Assembly (NCBI RefSeq): GCF_900460065.1 | Contig: NZ_UAVD01000058.1 | Coordinates: forward strand, 1-64,000 | Direction: 5' to 3' | Source: Streptomyces griseus | GTDB taxonomy: Bacteria > Actinomycetota > Actinomycetes > Streptomycetales > Streptomycetaceae | DNA length: 64,000 nucleotides | Program-made: the position numbers and the translations under genes | The notes under the pieces: generated by a model | The model's input: only the letters and a program-made list of their open reading frames with translations | Databases searched by the model: none | Told to the model about the DNA's origin: nothing | Part shown: positions 7,643 to 16,323 of the stretch, in pieces | How positions within the stretch are numbered: position 1 is the stretch's first letter | Layout of the letters: the number at the start of each line of letters is the position of its first letter

Positions 7643-8257
7643 TCACGCCGCCGTCGTGGCCGGCCTCCGGTGCCGGGGCAGCCGCGCCCTGGCCAGGGTG
7701 CGATCGGTCAGCGCGGGCTGCGGCACCGCGATCCCGCAGCCCGTGCACACCGGGCCCGCCCACGGCGCCTCGCCCCGCTCCTGCCGCCACTCGATGCCGG
7801 TGTCCGCGCAGACCGGGCACGCGGAGCCGGGGCCGGCTCCCAGGGCTGCGATCAGGCGGCGCAGGACCTCGGCGAGCGGCTCGGTGGGATGGATGTCCGG
7901 GTCGGAGCAGCGGGCCACCCCGTGACCGCCCCAGGTGCGGCGGTGCCAGTCGTCGAACGCACCGGGCCGCCGCAGCCCCGCGTGCTTCTCGCGCCGCCGC
8001 CGCTCGGCGAACCCCGCCTCGTACGCGAGCCAGACGGCCCGCGCCTCCTCCAGCTCGTCCAGCGCTTCCACCAGGCGCACCGGATCGGGCGCCCGGTCCT
8101 CGGGATCGATCCCGTGCCGGGCGCACAGATGGTCCCAGGTCGCCCGGTGCCCGTACGGGGCGAACCTCTCCAAACACTTGCGCAGCGAATACCGCCGCAG
8201 GGCCAGATCCCCCATCGGATCGCGGACCTGTCTCGCAAGACTCCGGAAACCGGCCAT
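7643..8257 (-). CDS. Hypothetical protein with a C-terminal zinc-ribbon-like Cys quartet
   Basis: A 204-residue protein that I do not recognise by family name. It is rich in Arg, Trp and acidic residues. Near residues 145-173 it has CPVC, about 20 residues, then CTGC, spacing typical of a zinc ribbon or rubredoxin-like knuckle. The N-terminal part (LRRYSLRKCLERFAPYGHRATWDHLCARHGI) looks helical and could bind nucleic acid, but this is only an impression. It has no signal peptide or membrane helix. It is convergent with soxR with 76 bases between stops. GC skew and codon use match neighbours, so it is a genuine gene. Confidence 0.75.
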   Translation of the reverse strand: MAGFRSLARQVRDPMGDLALRRYSLRKCLERFAPYGHRATWDHLCARHGIDPEDRAPDPVRLVEALDELEEARAVWLAYEAGFAERRRREKHAGLRRPGAFDDWHRRTWGGHGVARCSDPDIHPTEPLAEVLRRLIAALGAGPGSACPVCADTGIEWRQERGEAPWAGPVCTGCGIAVPQPALTDRTLARARLPRHRRPATTAA

Positions 8258-8703
8258 GACACCGCCACCTCCGTCGCTCGTCCTTGGACGTCAAGGAATG
8301 GACGTACGCCTGCCCGTTTCGGCTCCATCGAAAGATGAAATCCGTCCATTGGCCGAGACTTCCCATCAAGGAGGGGGTGCACGGGCTGGAGCGCAGCGGC
8401 GCGCGGACGGGTGGTGCGAAGGCGCACTCCCGGTACGGGCGGCGAAAGCCGATGGCGGAGTCACGGTCCCGTGCGGTTGGGCCGCCCCCCTGGCAACAGC
8501 TCGTCCGCGCCTGGAGAAGGTCACCCCCGACAACGTGCTCGCCGCCTGTCGGCCGGAAGTCGCGCCCGGGCAGCGCAGGTTCGTCTCCCCGGTCGCGCAG
8601 TCCCTGGCCGAGGCCCAGGTGCACCCCGTCGCCCGGCCCCGGCTGATCTGCGACGGCGAACACCTCGGCGACCCGGACCTCACGCCCCGACCGGACGCCG
8701 GGC
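8258..8703. other. 446-base intergenic region without a convincing gene
   Basis: Open frames here have no ribosome site or recognisable product. The only structure seen is an 8-base inverted repeat AATGGACG (8297-8304) and CGTCCATT (8343-8350), in a less GC-rich patch just upstream of the hypothetical gene ending at 7643, which may be its promoter region. The remainder (8400-8703) could be eroded coding sequence. Confidence 0.4.
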
Positions 8704-9984
8704 CTACCCTCCGTACCGCAGATACCCGCGGCGCTTCGCCCGGAACGCCGACAGGTCCCGCTGCCATGCGCGCACCACCGCGTCGGTGTCCGCCCCCGCG
8801 TCGATCATCGTGCGGACGCGGGTGTTGCCGGTGAGCTTGTCGATCCAGTTGTCCGGCCGCCAGGCGAAGCCGCTCCAGGTCTGCTTCGCCGTCACCAGCA
8901 GGGCGATCCCGGTGCGGACCGGGTCGAAGACCTCCCGGTCCCGGACGTGCACCTGCACCCCGCCCACCGTCTTCCCCGCGAACTTGGAGAACGTCGGCGC
9001 GAAGTACGCCTCGCGGAAGGCCACCCCCGGCAGTTCCAGGGCGTTCGCGGCGGCCGCCCAGCGGTGGTCGACGCCCTCCGCGCCGAGGAGTTCGAAGGGG
9101 CGCGTGGTGCCGCGGCCCTCGGAGAGGTTCGTTCCCTCGAAGAGGCAGGTGCCGGAGTAGACGAGCGCCGTCTCGGGCGTCGGCATGTTCGGGCTCGGCG
9201 GCACCCACGGCAGCCCGGTCTCGTCGAAGAAGTCCGAGCGCCGCCACCCCGACATCGTCACCACGTCCAGCCGCACCGGATGCTCGCGCAGGAACTCCGC
9301 GTTGAAGAACAGCGCCAGCTCCGCCACCGTCATCCCGTGCGCCTGGGCGATCTCCCGGCGGCCGACGAACGTGCCGAACGCCGGGTCCAGCACCGGGCCC
9401 AGCGCCGCCCGCCCGGTCACCGGGTTCGGCCGGTCCAGCACCACGAGGCGCTTGCCCGCGAGCGCCGCCGCCTCCATGCAGTCGTACAGCGTCCAGATGT
9501 ACGTGTAGAAGCGCGCGCCCGCGTCCTGGATGTCGAAGAGGACCGTGTCCACGCCCGAGGCGGTGAAGATGTCCGCAAGGTCCTGCCCGCTCTTGAGGTA
9601 CGTGTCGTAGACCGGCAGCCCCGTCGCCGGGTCGTCGTAGCGGCCCTCGGAGCCGCCCGCCTGGGCGGTGCCCCGGAAGCCGTGCTCGGGGCCGAAGACG
9701 GCGGTCAGCTCCACCCGGGCGTCCGGGTGCATCACGTCGACGATGTGCCGGACGTCGGCGGTGACGCCGGTCGGGTTGGTGACGATCCCGACCTTCTGGC
9801 CCCGCAGCGACCGGTAGCCGTCGGCCGCCAGCCGGTCGAAACCGGTGAGCACCCGGCCGCGCCCGTGCCCGGAGCCGCGCCCGGGGGCGGCCCCCGCCGC
9901 GGCGGGACCGGTGCCGGCCGCTGTCGCCGCGAGCGCGCCCAGGGCGCCTCCCGCGGCCAGCACACCACGTCGGGACAGGCTCAT
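8704..9984 (-). CDS. namZ: Exo-beta-N-acetylmuramidase NamZ-like (DUF1343), Tat-exported
   Basis: A 426-residue secreted protein. The N-terminus SLSRRGVLAAGGALGALAAT is a Tat signal with a twin Arg. The body has the DUF1343/NamZ pattern: KVGIVTNPTGV, FGPEHGFRG, GLPVYDTY, DTVLFDIQDAGARFYTYIWTL, DRPNP, and later PSPNMPTPETALVYSGTCLFEGTN with LSEGRGTT. NamZ enzymes remove N-acetylmuramic acid from non-reducing ends of peptidoglycan fragments, so a role in wall recycling outside the membrane is likely. The ATG is preceded by GGAGG. It is divergent from the SDR operon. The family assignment rests on motif memory and is strong. Confidence 0.9.
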   Translation of the reverse strand: MSLSRRGVLAAGGALGALAATAAGTGPAAAGAAPGRGSGHGRGRVLTGFDRLAADGYRSLRGQKVGIVTNPTGVTADVRHIVDVMHPDARVELTAVFGPEHGFRGTAQAGGSEGRYDDPATGLPVYDTYLKSGQDLADIFTASGVDTVLFDIQDAGARFYTYIWTLYDCMEAAALAGKRLVVLDRPNPVTGRAALGPVLDPAFGTFVGRREIAQAHGMTVAELALFFNAEFLREHPVRLDVVTMSGWRRSDFFDETGLPWVPPSPNMPTPETALVYSGTCLFEGTNLSEGRGTTRPFELLGAEGVDHRWAAAANALELPGVAFREAYFAPTFSKFAGKTVGGVQVHVRDREVFDPVRTGIALLVTAKQTWSGFAWRPDNWIDKLTGNTRVRTMIDAGADTDAVVRAWQRDLSAFRAKRRGYLRYGG

Positions 9985-10173
9985 TCCGCTACCTCCATGA
10001 TCGCGCCGACTGTCATGGCCACGCACGCTAGCGCGGGCCGGGGCCGCACGGAACGACCTGGACCGCGCCGGATTCCCCGAGCCGGTCGCCGTGCCCCGCG
10101 CGGCCCGCCGCCGGCCTGCTCCCACGGCTGCCCGGGGCCCCGGCCGGCCCGTTCCCGCCCCCTTCCGGATCAC

Positions 10174-10191
10174 ATACCGACCGGTTAGTCT
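10174..10191. promoter_or_regulatory. TetR-type operator over the SDR operon promoter
   Basis: ATACCGACCGGTTAGTCT is an imperfect palindrome (core ACCGAC-CG-GTTAGT, two mismatches) whose last six bases, TAGTCT, fit a -10 element for the SDR gene at 10220. The preceding bases give ACATACCGAC, which is found again, in reverse orientation, in the palindrome at 17399-17416 upstream of the kinase/ACAD operon. Confidence 0.75.
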
Positions 10192-10219
10192 GCCCGTGCA
10201 GCCGGATGGGAAGGGCGGG

Positions 10220-10990
10220 ATGACGATGGGTACGGTGCAGGGCGCCGGCGTAGTGGTCACAGGGGCCGGAGGCGGCATCGGGGCCGCTCTGGCCCGCAGG
10301 TTCGCCGCCGGGGGCGCACGGGTCGTCGTCAACGACCTCGACCCCGCCCGGATCGAACCGCTCGCGGCGGAGATCGGCGGCTTCGCCGTCGCCGGGGACG
10401 CCTCGGGTGTCGTGGACGCCGCCCGGGAGGCGCTGGGCGGCACGGTGGACGTCTACTGCGCCAACGCCGGCCTCGCCTCGCCCGGCGACGCGTTCGCCGA
10501 CGAGGAGGTCTGGGCCGCCGCCTGGGACGTCCATGTGATGGCCCACGTCCGCGCGGCCAGGGCCCTCCTGCCCTCCTGGCTGGAGCGCGGCAGCGGCCGT
10601 TTCGTCACCACCGCCTCCGCCGCCGGGCTGCTGACGATGATCGGCGCGGCCCCGTACAGCGTCACCAAGCACGGTGCGGTCGCCTTCGCCGAGTGGCTCT
10701 CGCTCACCTACCGCCACCGCGGGATCAAGGTCCACGCGATCTGCCCGCAGGGCGTGCGCACCGACATGCTCACCGCCGCGGGTTCGGCCGGCGAGCTGGT
10801 CCTCGCTCCCGGCGCCGTCGAGCCGGACGCGGTCGCCGACGCGCTGTTCGAGGCCATGGACGCCGACCGCTTCCTGGTCCTGCCGCATCCCGAGGTGGCC
10901 GGCTACTACCAGGCCCGCGCCGCCGATCCCGACCGGTGGATGGGCAACATGAACAAGCTCCAGCAGAAGTGGGAGGCGAGCGAGGCATGA
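10220..10990 (+). CDS. Short-chain dehydrogenase/reductase
   Basis: A 256-residue classical SDR. TGAGGGIG near residue 13 is the cofactor loop, CANAG the NNAG-type motif, TASAAGL carries the active Ser, and YSVTK the Tyr-x3-Lys catalytic pair. A conserved Asp after beta-2 (NDLD) favours NAD(H). The ATG at 10220 (or 10226) follows GGGAAGGG. Its stop overlaps the next gene's start by 4 bases (ATGA), so it is the first gene of an operon with an acyl-CoA synthetase and a TetR regulator. A hydroxyacyl-CoA or alcohol substrate is likely from context. Confidence 0.92.
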   Translation: MTMGTVQGAGVVVTGAGGGIGAALARRFAAGGARVVVNDLDPARIEPLAAEIGGFAVAGDASGVVDAAREALGGTVDVYCANAGLASPGDAFADEEVWAAAWDVHVMAHVRAARALLPSWLERGSGRFVTTASAAGLLTMIGAAPYSVTKHGAVAFAEWLSLTYRHRGIKVHAICPQGVRTDMLTAAGSAGELVLAPGAVEPDAVADALFEAMDADRFLVLPHPEVAGYYQARAADPDRWMGNMNKLQQKWEASEA

Positions 10991-12723
10991 GCGCCGTTCC
11001 CTCCGCCGGTCCCGGCACCCCGAACGCCGGCACCCCCCATCCCGGCACCCCCGACCCCGGTGGCTCGGTCTACGCCGCCCAGCCCTGGCTGGCCCTGCTC
11101 AGCGACGCCCAGCGCGCCCCCGTCACCCCGCCCCCGACCGTGCTCCACGCCTGGCGGGCGGCTGTCGACCGGGCCCCCGTCCACCCGGCCCTGGCCTACT
11201 TCGACGGCCGTCTGAGCTACCGCGAGGCCGACGAGCTGTCCGACTCGGTGGCCGGACACCTCGCCGCCCGGGGAGTGCGCCGCGGCGACCGGGTCGCGAT
11301 CATGCTCCAGAACAGCCCGCACTTCGTCCTCGCGCTGCTCGGCGCCTGGAAGGCGGGCGCGACCGTCGTCCCCCTGAACCCGATGTACAAGTCGGGCGAG
11401 GTCGCCCACGTCCTCGCGGACGCCGGGGTCACCGCGCTGATCTGCTCGGACCGGGCCTGGGAGGCCCACCTCCGGGACACCGCGGCGGCGGCCCCGGAGC
11501 TCCGTGTCGCCCTGACCGCCTGCGAGCTGGACCTCCAGAGCGTGAACGACCCGCGCGTCCTCGGCTTCGAGAGGCTCCCGGCCCCCGGCCCCGACGACCT
11601 CGCGGACGATCTGCTCACCGCCGCCCGCGCCGGGAACCCGGCCCCGGCGGACCGCGATCCCACCGCCGTCGACACGGCGCTGATCAGCTACACCTCCGGG
11701 ACCACCGGCACCCCCAAGGGGGCGATGAACGCCCACGGCAACATCATGGTCAACGCCGAACGCCAGCGCACCGGCCACCCGGTCCCCGAGGGCTCCGCCT
11801 ACTTCGCGCTCGCCCCGCTGTTCCACATCACCGGCATGGTCTGCCAGCTCGCGGCCTGCGTCGCCAACGCGGGCACCCTCGTGCTGGCCCACCGCTTCGA
11901 GGCGGGCGTCGTCCTGGAGGCCTTCGCCACCCACCGCCCGGCCTACACCGTCGGCCCGTCCACCGCCTTCATGGCGCTGGCCGCGCACCCCGACGCCACC
12001 CCGGACCACTTCGCCTCGTTCCTCGTGATCTCCTCCGGCGGCGCGCCCCTGCCGCCCGCACTGGTGGAGAGGTTCCGCGCGGGCTTCGGCCCGTACCTCC
12101 GCAACGGCTACGGACTCACCGAGTGCACCGCCCCCTGCGCCTCGGTCCCGCCCGAACGGGAGGCCCCGGTGGACCCGGTCTCGGGCACCCTCTCCGTCGG
12201 CGTGCCGGGCCCCGACACCTTCGTGCGGATCCTCGACGAGGAGGGTCGGGAGGTGCCCTTCGGGGAGCAGGGCGAGATCGCGGTGCGCGGGCCCCAGGTC
12301 GTCCCCGGCTACTGGAACCTCCCCGAGGCCACGGCCGAGACCTTCCCGGACGGCGAGCTGCGCACCGGCGACATCGGCTTCATGGACCCGGCGGGCTGGC
12401 TCTACGTGGTCGACCGCAAGAAGGACATGATCAACGCCTCCGGGTTCAAGGTGTGGCCGCGCGAGGTGGAGGACGTCCTCCACACCCACCCGGCGGTGCG
12501 CGAGGCGGCCGTCGTGGGGGTGCCCGACGCATACCGGGGTGAGACCGTCCGGGCCTGTGTGAGCCTGCGCCCGGGGGCCTCGGTGGAACCCGGCGAACTG
12601 GGCGCGTACTGCGCGGAACGGCTCGCCGCGTACAAGTATCCGCGGGAGGTGGAGATCCTGGCAGAGCTGCCGAAGACGGCGAGTGGGAAGATCCTCAGGC
12701 GGGAACTGCGTTCCCCCCGTTAG
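10987..12723 (+). CDS. AMP-dependent acyl-CoA synthetase
   Basis: A 578-residue adenylate-forming enzyme that activates a carboxylic acid to acyl-AMP and then acyl-CoA. Motifs in order are YTSGTTGTPKGAM (P-loop, ~235), YGLTECTAP (A5, ~378), TGDIGFMDPAGWLYVVDR (A7, ~460-478), RKKDMINASGFKVWPREVE (A8) and PKTASGKILRRE with the catalytic Lys near the C-terminus. A ~30-residue Pro/Gly/Ser-rich head precedes the domain. It overlaps the SDR gene by ATGA and is 49 bases from a TetR gene, so all three are probably co-transcribed. It is a reasonable partner for the kinase/ACAD operon at 15-17 kb. Confidence 0.94.
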   Translation: MSAVPSAGPGTPNAGTPHPGTPDPGGSVYAAQPWLALLSDAQRAPVTPPPTVLHAWRAAVDRAPVHPALAYFDGRLSYREADELSDSVAGHLAARGVRRGDRVAIMLQNSPHFVLALLGAWKAGATVVPLNPMYKSGEVAHVLADAGVTALICSDRAWEAHLRDTAAAAPELRVALTACELDLQSVNDPRVLGFERLPAPGPDDLADDLLTAARAGNPAPADRDPTAVDTALISYTSGTTGTPKGAMNAHGNIMVNAERQRTGHPVPEGSAYFALAPLFHITGMVCQLAACVANAGTLVLAHRFEAGVVLEAFATHRPAYTVGPSTAFMALAAHPDATPDHFASFLVISSGGAPLPPALVERFRAGFGPYLRNGYGLTECTAPCASVPPEREAPVDPVSGTLSVGVPGPDTFVRILDEEGREVPFGEQGEIAVRGPQVVPGYWNLPEATAETFPDGELRTGDIGFMDPAGWLYVVDRKKDMINASGFKVWPREVEDVLHTHPAVREAAVVGVPDAYRGETVRACVSLRPGASVEPGELGAYCAERLAAYKYPREVEILAELPKTASGKILRRELRSPR

Positions 12724-12772
12724 AACAGCGTCGAAACAGCGCACGCACGATACGAAAGGAAGGTGGCGGCTC

Positions 12773-13366
12773 ATGGCCAAGGCGACGGACCAGAACGGCA
12801 CTCCCGTCCCCCAGAGGCTGCTGGCCGCCGCCACCCGACTCTTCGCCGAGCGCGGGTACGACCGCACCTCGGTCCAGGAGATCGTCGAGGCGGCGGGCGT
12901 CACCAAGGGGGCGCTCTACCACTACTTCGGCTCCAAGGAGGACCTGCTCCAGGAGGTCTACGCCCGGGTGCTGCGGCTCCAGCAGGAGCGGCTGGACGCC
13001 TTCGCGGACGCCGAGGCGCCCGTCGAGCAGCGGCTGCGCGACGCGGCGGCCGACGTGGTCGTCACGACCATCGACAACCTGGACGACGCGGCGATCTTCT
13101 TCCGCTCCATGCACCACCTGAGCCCCGAGAAGAACAAGCAGGTGCGCGTCGAGCGCCGCCGCTACCACGAGCGCTTCCGGGCCCTGATCGAGGAGGGGCA
13201 GCGCGAGGGCGTGTTCTCCTCGGCCACCCCCGCCGACCTGGTCGTCGACTACCACTTCGGCTCGGTGCACCACCTCTCCACCTGGTACCGCCCGGACGGC
13301 CCGCTCAGCCGCCAGGAGGTCGCCGACCACCTCGCGGACCTGCTGCTGCGGGCCCTGCGCCCGTAG
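12773..13366 (+). CDS. TetR-family transcriptional regulator of the SDR operon
   Basis: A 197-residue TetR protein: HTH in FAERGYDRTSVQEIVEAAGVTKGALYHYFGSKEDLL (residues ~23-57) and a C-terminal domain with SMHHLSPEKNKQVRVERRRYHE, similar to KstR2/FadR-type regulators. The ATG at 12773 follows AAAGGAAGG. It ends the SDR/acyl-CoA synthetase operon, and the palindromes at 10174 and 17399 are its most likely targets, which would make it autoregulated. Ligand binding by a CoA ester is inferred from the neighbours. Confidence 0.9.
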   Translation: MAKATDQNGTPVPQRLLAAATRLFAERGYDRTSVQEIVEAAGVTKGALYHYFGSKEDLLQEVYARVLRLQQERLDAFADAEAPVEQRLRDAAADVVVTTIDNLDDAAIFFRSMHHLSPEKNKQVRVERRRYHERFRALIEEGQREGVFSSATPADLVVDYHFGSVHHLSTWYRPDGPLSRQEVADHLADLLLRALRP

Positions 13367-13683
13367 CGGGGGTACGGGGCCGGCCGGCGGATCTCGCTAC
13401 CCACTGGCCCGCTCCGCCGGTCGGGGTGAGTCTGGATACATGACGTATGTCCTGCCTCCCGATGGGGCGCCGGGGTTCACGGGCGAACCACTGTTCGTTA
13501 ATAGAACGGCTATGTCCGGTTTCCGCTCTTGACGGAGCACTGTCATTTCCTTGAGCATCGGTCACGCATTGCGCACCTCTGGGCCGCTTGTCGGGCCCAC
13601 GCTCCAGGACCCGGCCGGATCACCGCGCGGCCGGGGACCCCCCGCACGTTCCGTCAGTCCCCAACGGAATCCGGAGCCCGTGA
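13367..13683. other. 317-base leader/intergenic region before the M28 peptidase
   Basis: No coding sequence is convincing here. The stretch 13485-13560 is AT-richer than its surroundings and holds TTGACG at 13529-13534, a possible -35, but no good -10 at the right distance. It probably contains the promoter and a long 5' leader of the secreted peptidase at 13684. Confidence 0.4.
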
Positions 13684-15021
13684 ATGAGACCGAACCGCTT
13701 CTCCCTGCGCAGATCCCCGACGGCCGTCGCCGCCGTGGCCCTCGCCGCCGTCCTCGCGGCCGGTGCCCCGGCCGCCCAGGCCGCCGGCGCCGCGGCCCCG
13801 ACGGCAGCCGCCGCGGCCGCGCCCGACATCCCCCTGGCCAACGTCAAGGCCCACCTCACGCAGCTCTCGACGATCGCCGCGAACAACGGCGGCAACCGCG
13901 CCCACGGCCGCCCCGGCTACAAGGCGTCCGTCGACTACGTGAAGGCCAAGCTCGACGCGGCCGGATACACCACCACGCTCCAGCAGTTCACCTCGGGCGG
14001 GGCCACCGGCTACAACCTGATAGCCGACTGGCCCGGCGGCGACCCCAACAAGGTCCTGATGGCCGGGGCCCACCTCGACTCGGTCTCCTCCGGCGCCGGG
14101 ATCAACGACAACGGCTCCGGCTCGGCCGCCGTGCTGGAGACCGCGCTCGCCGTCTCCCGCGCCGGGTACCAGCCCGACAAGCACCTGCGGTTCGCCTGGT
14201 GGGGCGCGGAGGAGCTGGGCCTGATCGGCTCGAAGTACTACGTCAACAACCTGCCGTCCGCCGACCGCTCCAAGCTCGCCGGATATCTCAACTTCGACAT
14301 GATCGGCTCGCCCAACCCCGGTTACTTCGTCTACGACGACGACCCGGTCATCGAGAAGACCTTCAAGGACTACTTCGCCGGCCTGAACGTCCCGACCGAG
14401 ATCGAGACCGAGGGCGACGGCCGCTCCGACCACGCCCCGTTCAAGAACGTCGGCGTCCCCGTCGGCGGACTCTTCACCGGCGCCGGCTACACCAAGTCCG
14501 CCGCCCAGGCGCAGAAGTGGGGCGGGACGGCCGGGCAGGCCTTCGACCGCTGCTACCACTCCTCGTGCGACAGCCTGAGCAACATCAACGACACCGCCCT
14601 GGACCGCAACAGCGACGCCGCCGCCCACGCGATCTGGACCCTGTCCTCCGGCACCGGCGAACCGCCCACCGGCGAGGGCGTCTTCAGCAACACCACGGAC
14701 GTGGCCATCCCGGACGCCGGGGCCGCGGTCACCTCGTCGGTCGCCGTCACCGGACGCACGGGCAACGCCCCGGCCGCCCTCCAGGTCGGCGTCGACATCA
14801 AGCACACCTACCGCGGCGACCTCGTCGTGGACCTGCTCGCCCCGGACGGCACCGCGTACCGGCTGAAGAACTCCAGCAGCGGCGACTCGGCCGACAACGT
14901 CATCGCGACGTACACGGTCAACGCCTCCAGCGAGGTGGCCAACGGGTCCTGGAAGCTCCGTGTCCAGGACATCGCCCGCCAGGACACCGGATACATCGAC
15001 AGCTGGAAGCTCACCTTCTGA
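13684..15021 (+). CDS. Secreted M28 zinc aminopeptidase with P/Homo B domain
   Basis: A 445-residue exported peptidase of the Streptomyces griseus aminopeptidase type. A Sec signal (residues 1-36, ending AQAAG) is followed by an Ala-rich propeptide-like stretch. The di-zinc site is seen in GAHLDSVSSGAGINDNGSGS (His, Asp), WGAEELGLIGS (catalytic Glu and ligand Glu), NFDMIGS (Asp) and RSDHAPF (His). From about residue 325 a proprotein-convertase P/Homo B domain follows (VDIKHTYRGDLVVDLLAPDGT to DSWKLTF), common in secreted Streptomyces peptidases. It cleaves N-terminal residues from extracellular peptides. A strong hairpin terminator follows. Confidence 0.95.
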   Translation: MRPNRFSLRRSPTAVAAVALAAVLAAGAPAAQAAGAAAPTAAAAAAPDIPLANVKAHLTQLSTIAANNGGNRAHGRPGYKASVDYVKAKLDAAGYTTTLQQFTSGGATGYNLIADWPGGDPNKVLMAGAHLDSVSSGAGINDNGSGSAAVLETALAVSRAGYQPDKHLRFAWWGAEELGLIGSKYYVNNLPSADRSKLAGYLNFDMIGSPNPGYFVYDDDPVIEKTFKDYFAGLNVPTEIETEGDGRSDHAPFKNVGVPVGGLFTGAGYTKSAAQAQKWGGTAGQAFDRCYHSSCDSLSNINDTALDRNSDAAAHAIWTLSSGTGEPPTGEGVFSNTTDVAIPDAGAAVTSSVAVTGRTGNAPAALQVGVDIKHTYRGDLVVDLLAPDGTAYRLKNSSSGDSADNVIATYTVNASSEVANGSWKLRVQDIARQDTGYIDSWKLTF

Positions 15022-15054
15022 GCCTGCCGCACGCGCACGTGTGCGCGAGCGGCC

Positions 15055-15092
15055 GCGGCCCCCTCCCGAAGAGCACCTCGGGAGGGGGCCGC
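15055..15092. terminator. Bidirectional hairpin terminator
   Basis: A perfect 15-bp stem (15055-15069 with 15078-15092) with an 8-base loop lies between the convergent M28 peptidase gene and the acyl-CoA dehydrogenase gene. There is no U-run, as is usual in Streptomyces. Confidence 0.85.
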
Positions 15093-15102
15093 ACCGCGTC
15101 CG

Positions 15103-16317
15103 TCACACGTACCGCTTGATCTCCCGCCGGGCCAGCGACCGCTGGTGCACCTCGTCGGGACCGTCCGCCAGCCGCAGCGTCCGCGCCGAGGCCCACAGCT
15201 CCGCCAGCGGGAAGTCCTGGCTCACCCCGCCCGCGCCGTAGAGCTGCACCGCGGAGTCCAGGATGTCCACCACCGCGCGCGGGGTGGCGATCTTGATGGC
15301 CTGGATCTCGGTGTGCGCGCCCTTGTTGCCCACGGTGTCCATCAGCCAGGCCGTCTTCAGCACCAGCAGCCGCAGTTGCTCCACCGTGACCCGGGCGTCC
15401 GCGACCCAGTTCTGCACGACGCCCTGCGCGGCCAGCGGCTTGCCGAACGCCGTACGCGCCACCGCCCGCCGGCACATCAGCTCGATGGCCCGCTCCGCCA
15501 TCCCGATCAGCCGCATGCAGTGGTGGATCCGGCCCGGACCCAGCCGCGCCTGGGCGATGGCGAAGCCGCCGCCCTCCTCGCCGATCAGATTCGCCGCGGG
15601 CACCCGTACGTCGTGGAAGACCACCTCGGCGTGGCCGCCGTGCGAGTGGTCCTCGTACCCGTACACCCGCATCGCGCGCCGCACCTCGACGCCCGGGGTG
15701 TCGCGGGGCACCAGGATCATCGACTGCTGGCGGCGGACGTCCTCGCCGTCCGGGTCGGTCTTGCCCATCACGATGAAGACCGCGCAGTCGGGGTTCATCG
15801 CCCCGGAGATGTACCACTTCCGCCCGTTGATGACATAGTCATCGCCGTCCCGGATCATCCGCGTCTCGATGTTCGTCGCGTCCGAGGAGGCCACGTCCGG
15901 CTCCGTCATCGCGAACGCGGAGCGGATCTCCCCGGCAAGCAGTGGCTCCAGCCACTGCTTCTTCTGGGCCTCGGTGGCGAACTGGAACAGCACCTCCATG
16001 TTCCCGGTGTCCGGGGCGGCGCAGTTCGTCGCGGTCGGCGCGAGGTGCGGGGAGCGCCCGGTGATCTCCGCGAGCGGGGCGTACTGGAGGTTCGTCAGCC
16101 CGGCCCCGTACTCCGCGTCCGGCAGGAAGAGGTTCCACAGCCCCTGCCGCCGGGCCTCGGCCTTCAGCTCCCCGACCACCGCCGGGGTGTCCCACGGCGA
16201 GGCGAGCCGCGCCCGCTGCTCCTCGGCGACCTGCTCGGCCGGATACACGTGCTCGTCCATGAACGCGAGCAGGCGGGAACGCAGCTCCTCGGTACGGGCG
16301 TCGAATGCGAAGTCCAT
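15103..16317 (-). CDS. Acyl-CoA dehydrogenase, ACAD10/11 (LvaC-like) subfamily
   Basis: A 404-residue FAD acyl-CoA dehydrogenase-fold protein. It has FAMTEPDVASSDATNI (signature 1), INGRKWYISGA, and YGAGGVSQDFPLAELWASARTLRLADGPDEVHQ near the C-terminus. Where ordinary enzymes have the catalytic Glu in YEGT, my alignment places Asp385 of ADGPDE, the pattern of ACAD10/11 and of LvaC. Those proteins are known to work with a partner kinase on 4-hydroxyacyl-CoA, phosphorylating the 4-hydroxyl and then removing phosphate to give an enoyl-CoA. The gene lies 6 bases after such a kinase-like gene, which strongly supports that role. The exact substrate is unknown. Confidence 0.9.
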   Translation of the reverse strand: MDFAFDARTEELRSRLLAFMDEHVYPAEQVAEEQRARLASPWDTPAVVGELKAEARRQGLWNLFLPDAEYGAGLTNLQYAPLAEITGRSPHLAPTATNCAAPDTGNMEVLFQFATEAQKKQWLEPLLAGEIRSAFAMTEPDVASSDATNIETRMIRDGDDYVINGRKWYISGAMNPDCAVFIVMGKTDPDGEDVRRQQSMILVPRDTPGVEVRRAMRVYGYEDHSHGGHAEVVFHDVRVPAANLIGEEGGGFAIAQARLGPGRIHHCMRLIGMAERAIELMCRRAVARTAFGKPLAAQGVVQNWVADARVTVEQLRLLVLKTAWLMDTVGNKGAHTEIQAIKIATPRAVVDILDSAVQLYGAGGVSQDFPLAELWASARTLRLADGPDEVHQRSLARREIKRYV

Positions 16318-16323
16318 GGGGGT

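Noticed and set aside
8297..8350. Inverted repeat as a transposon end
   Set aside because: Only 8 bases per arm, no transposase and no target duplication.
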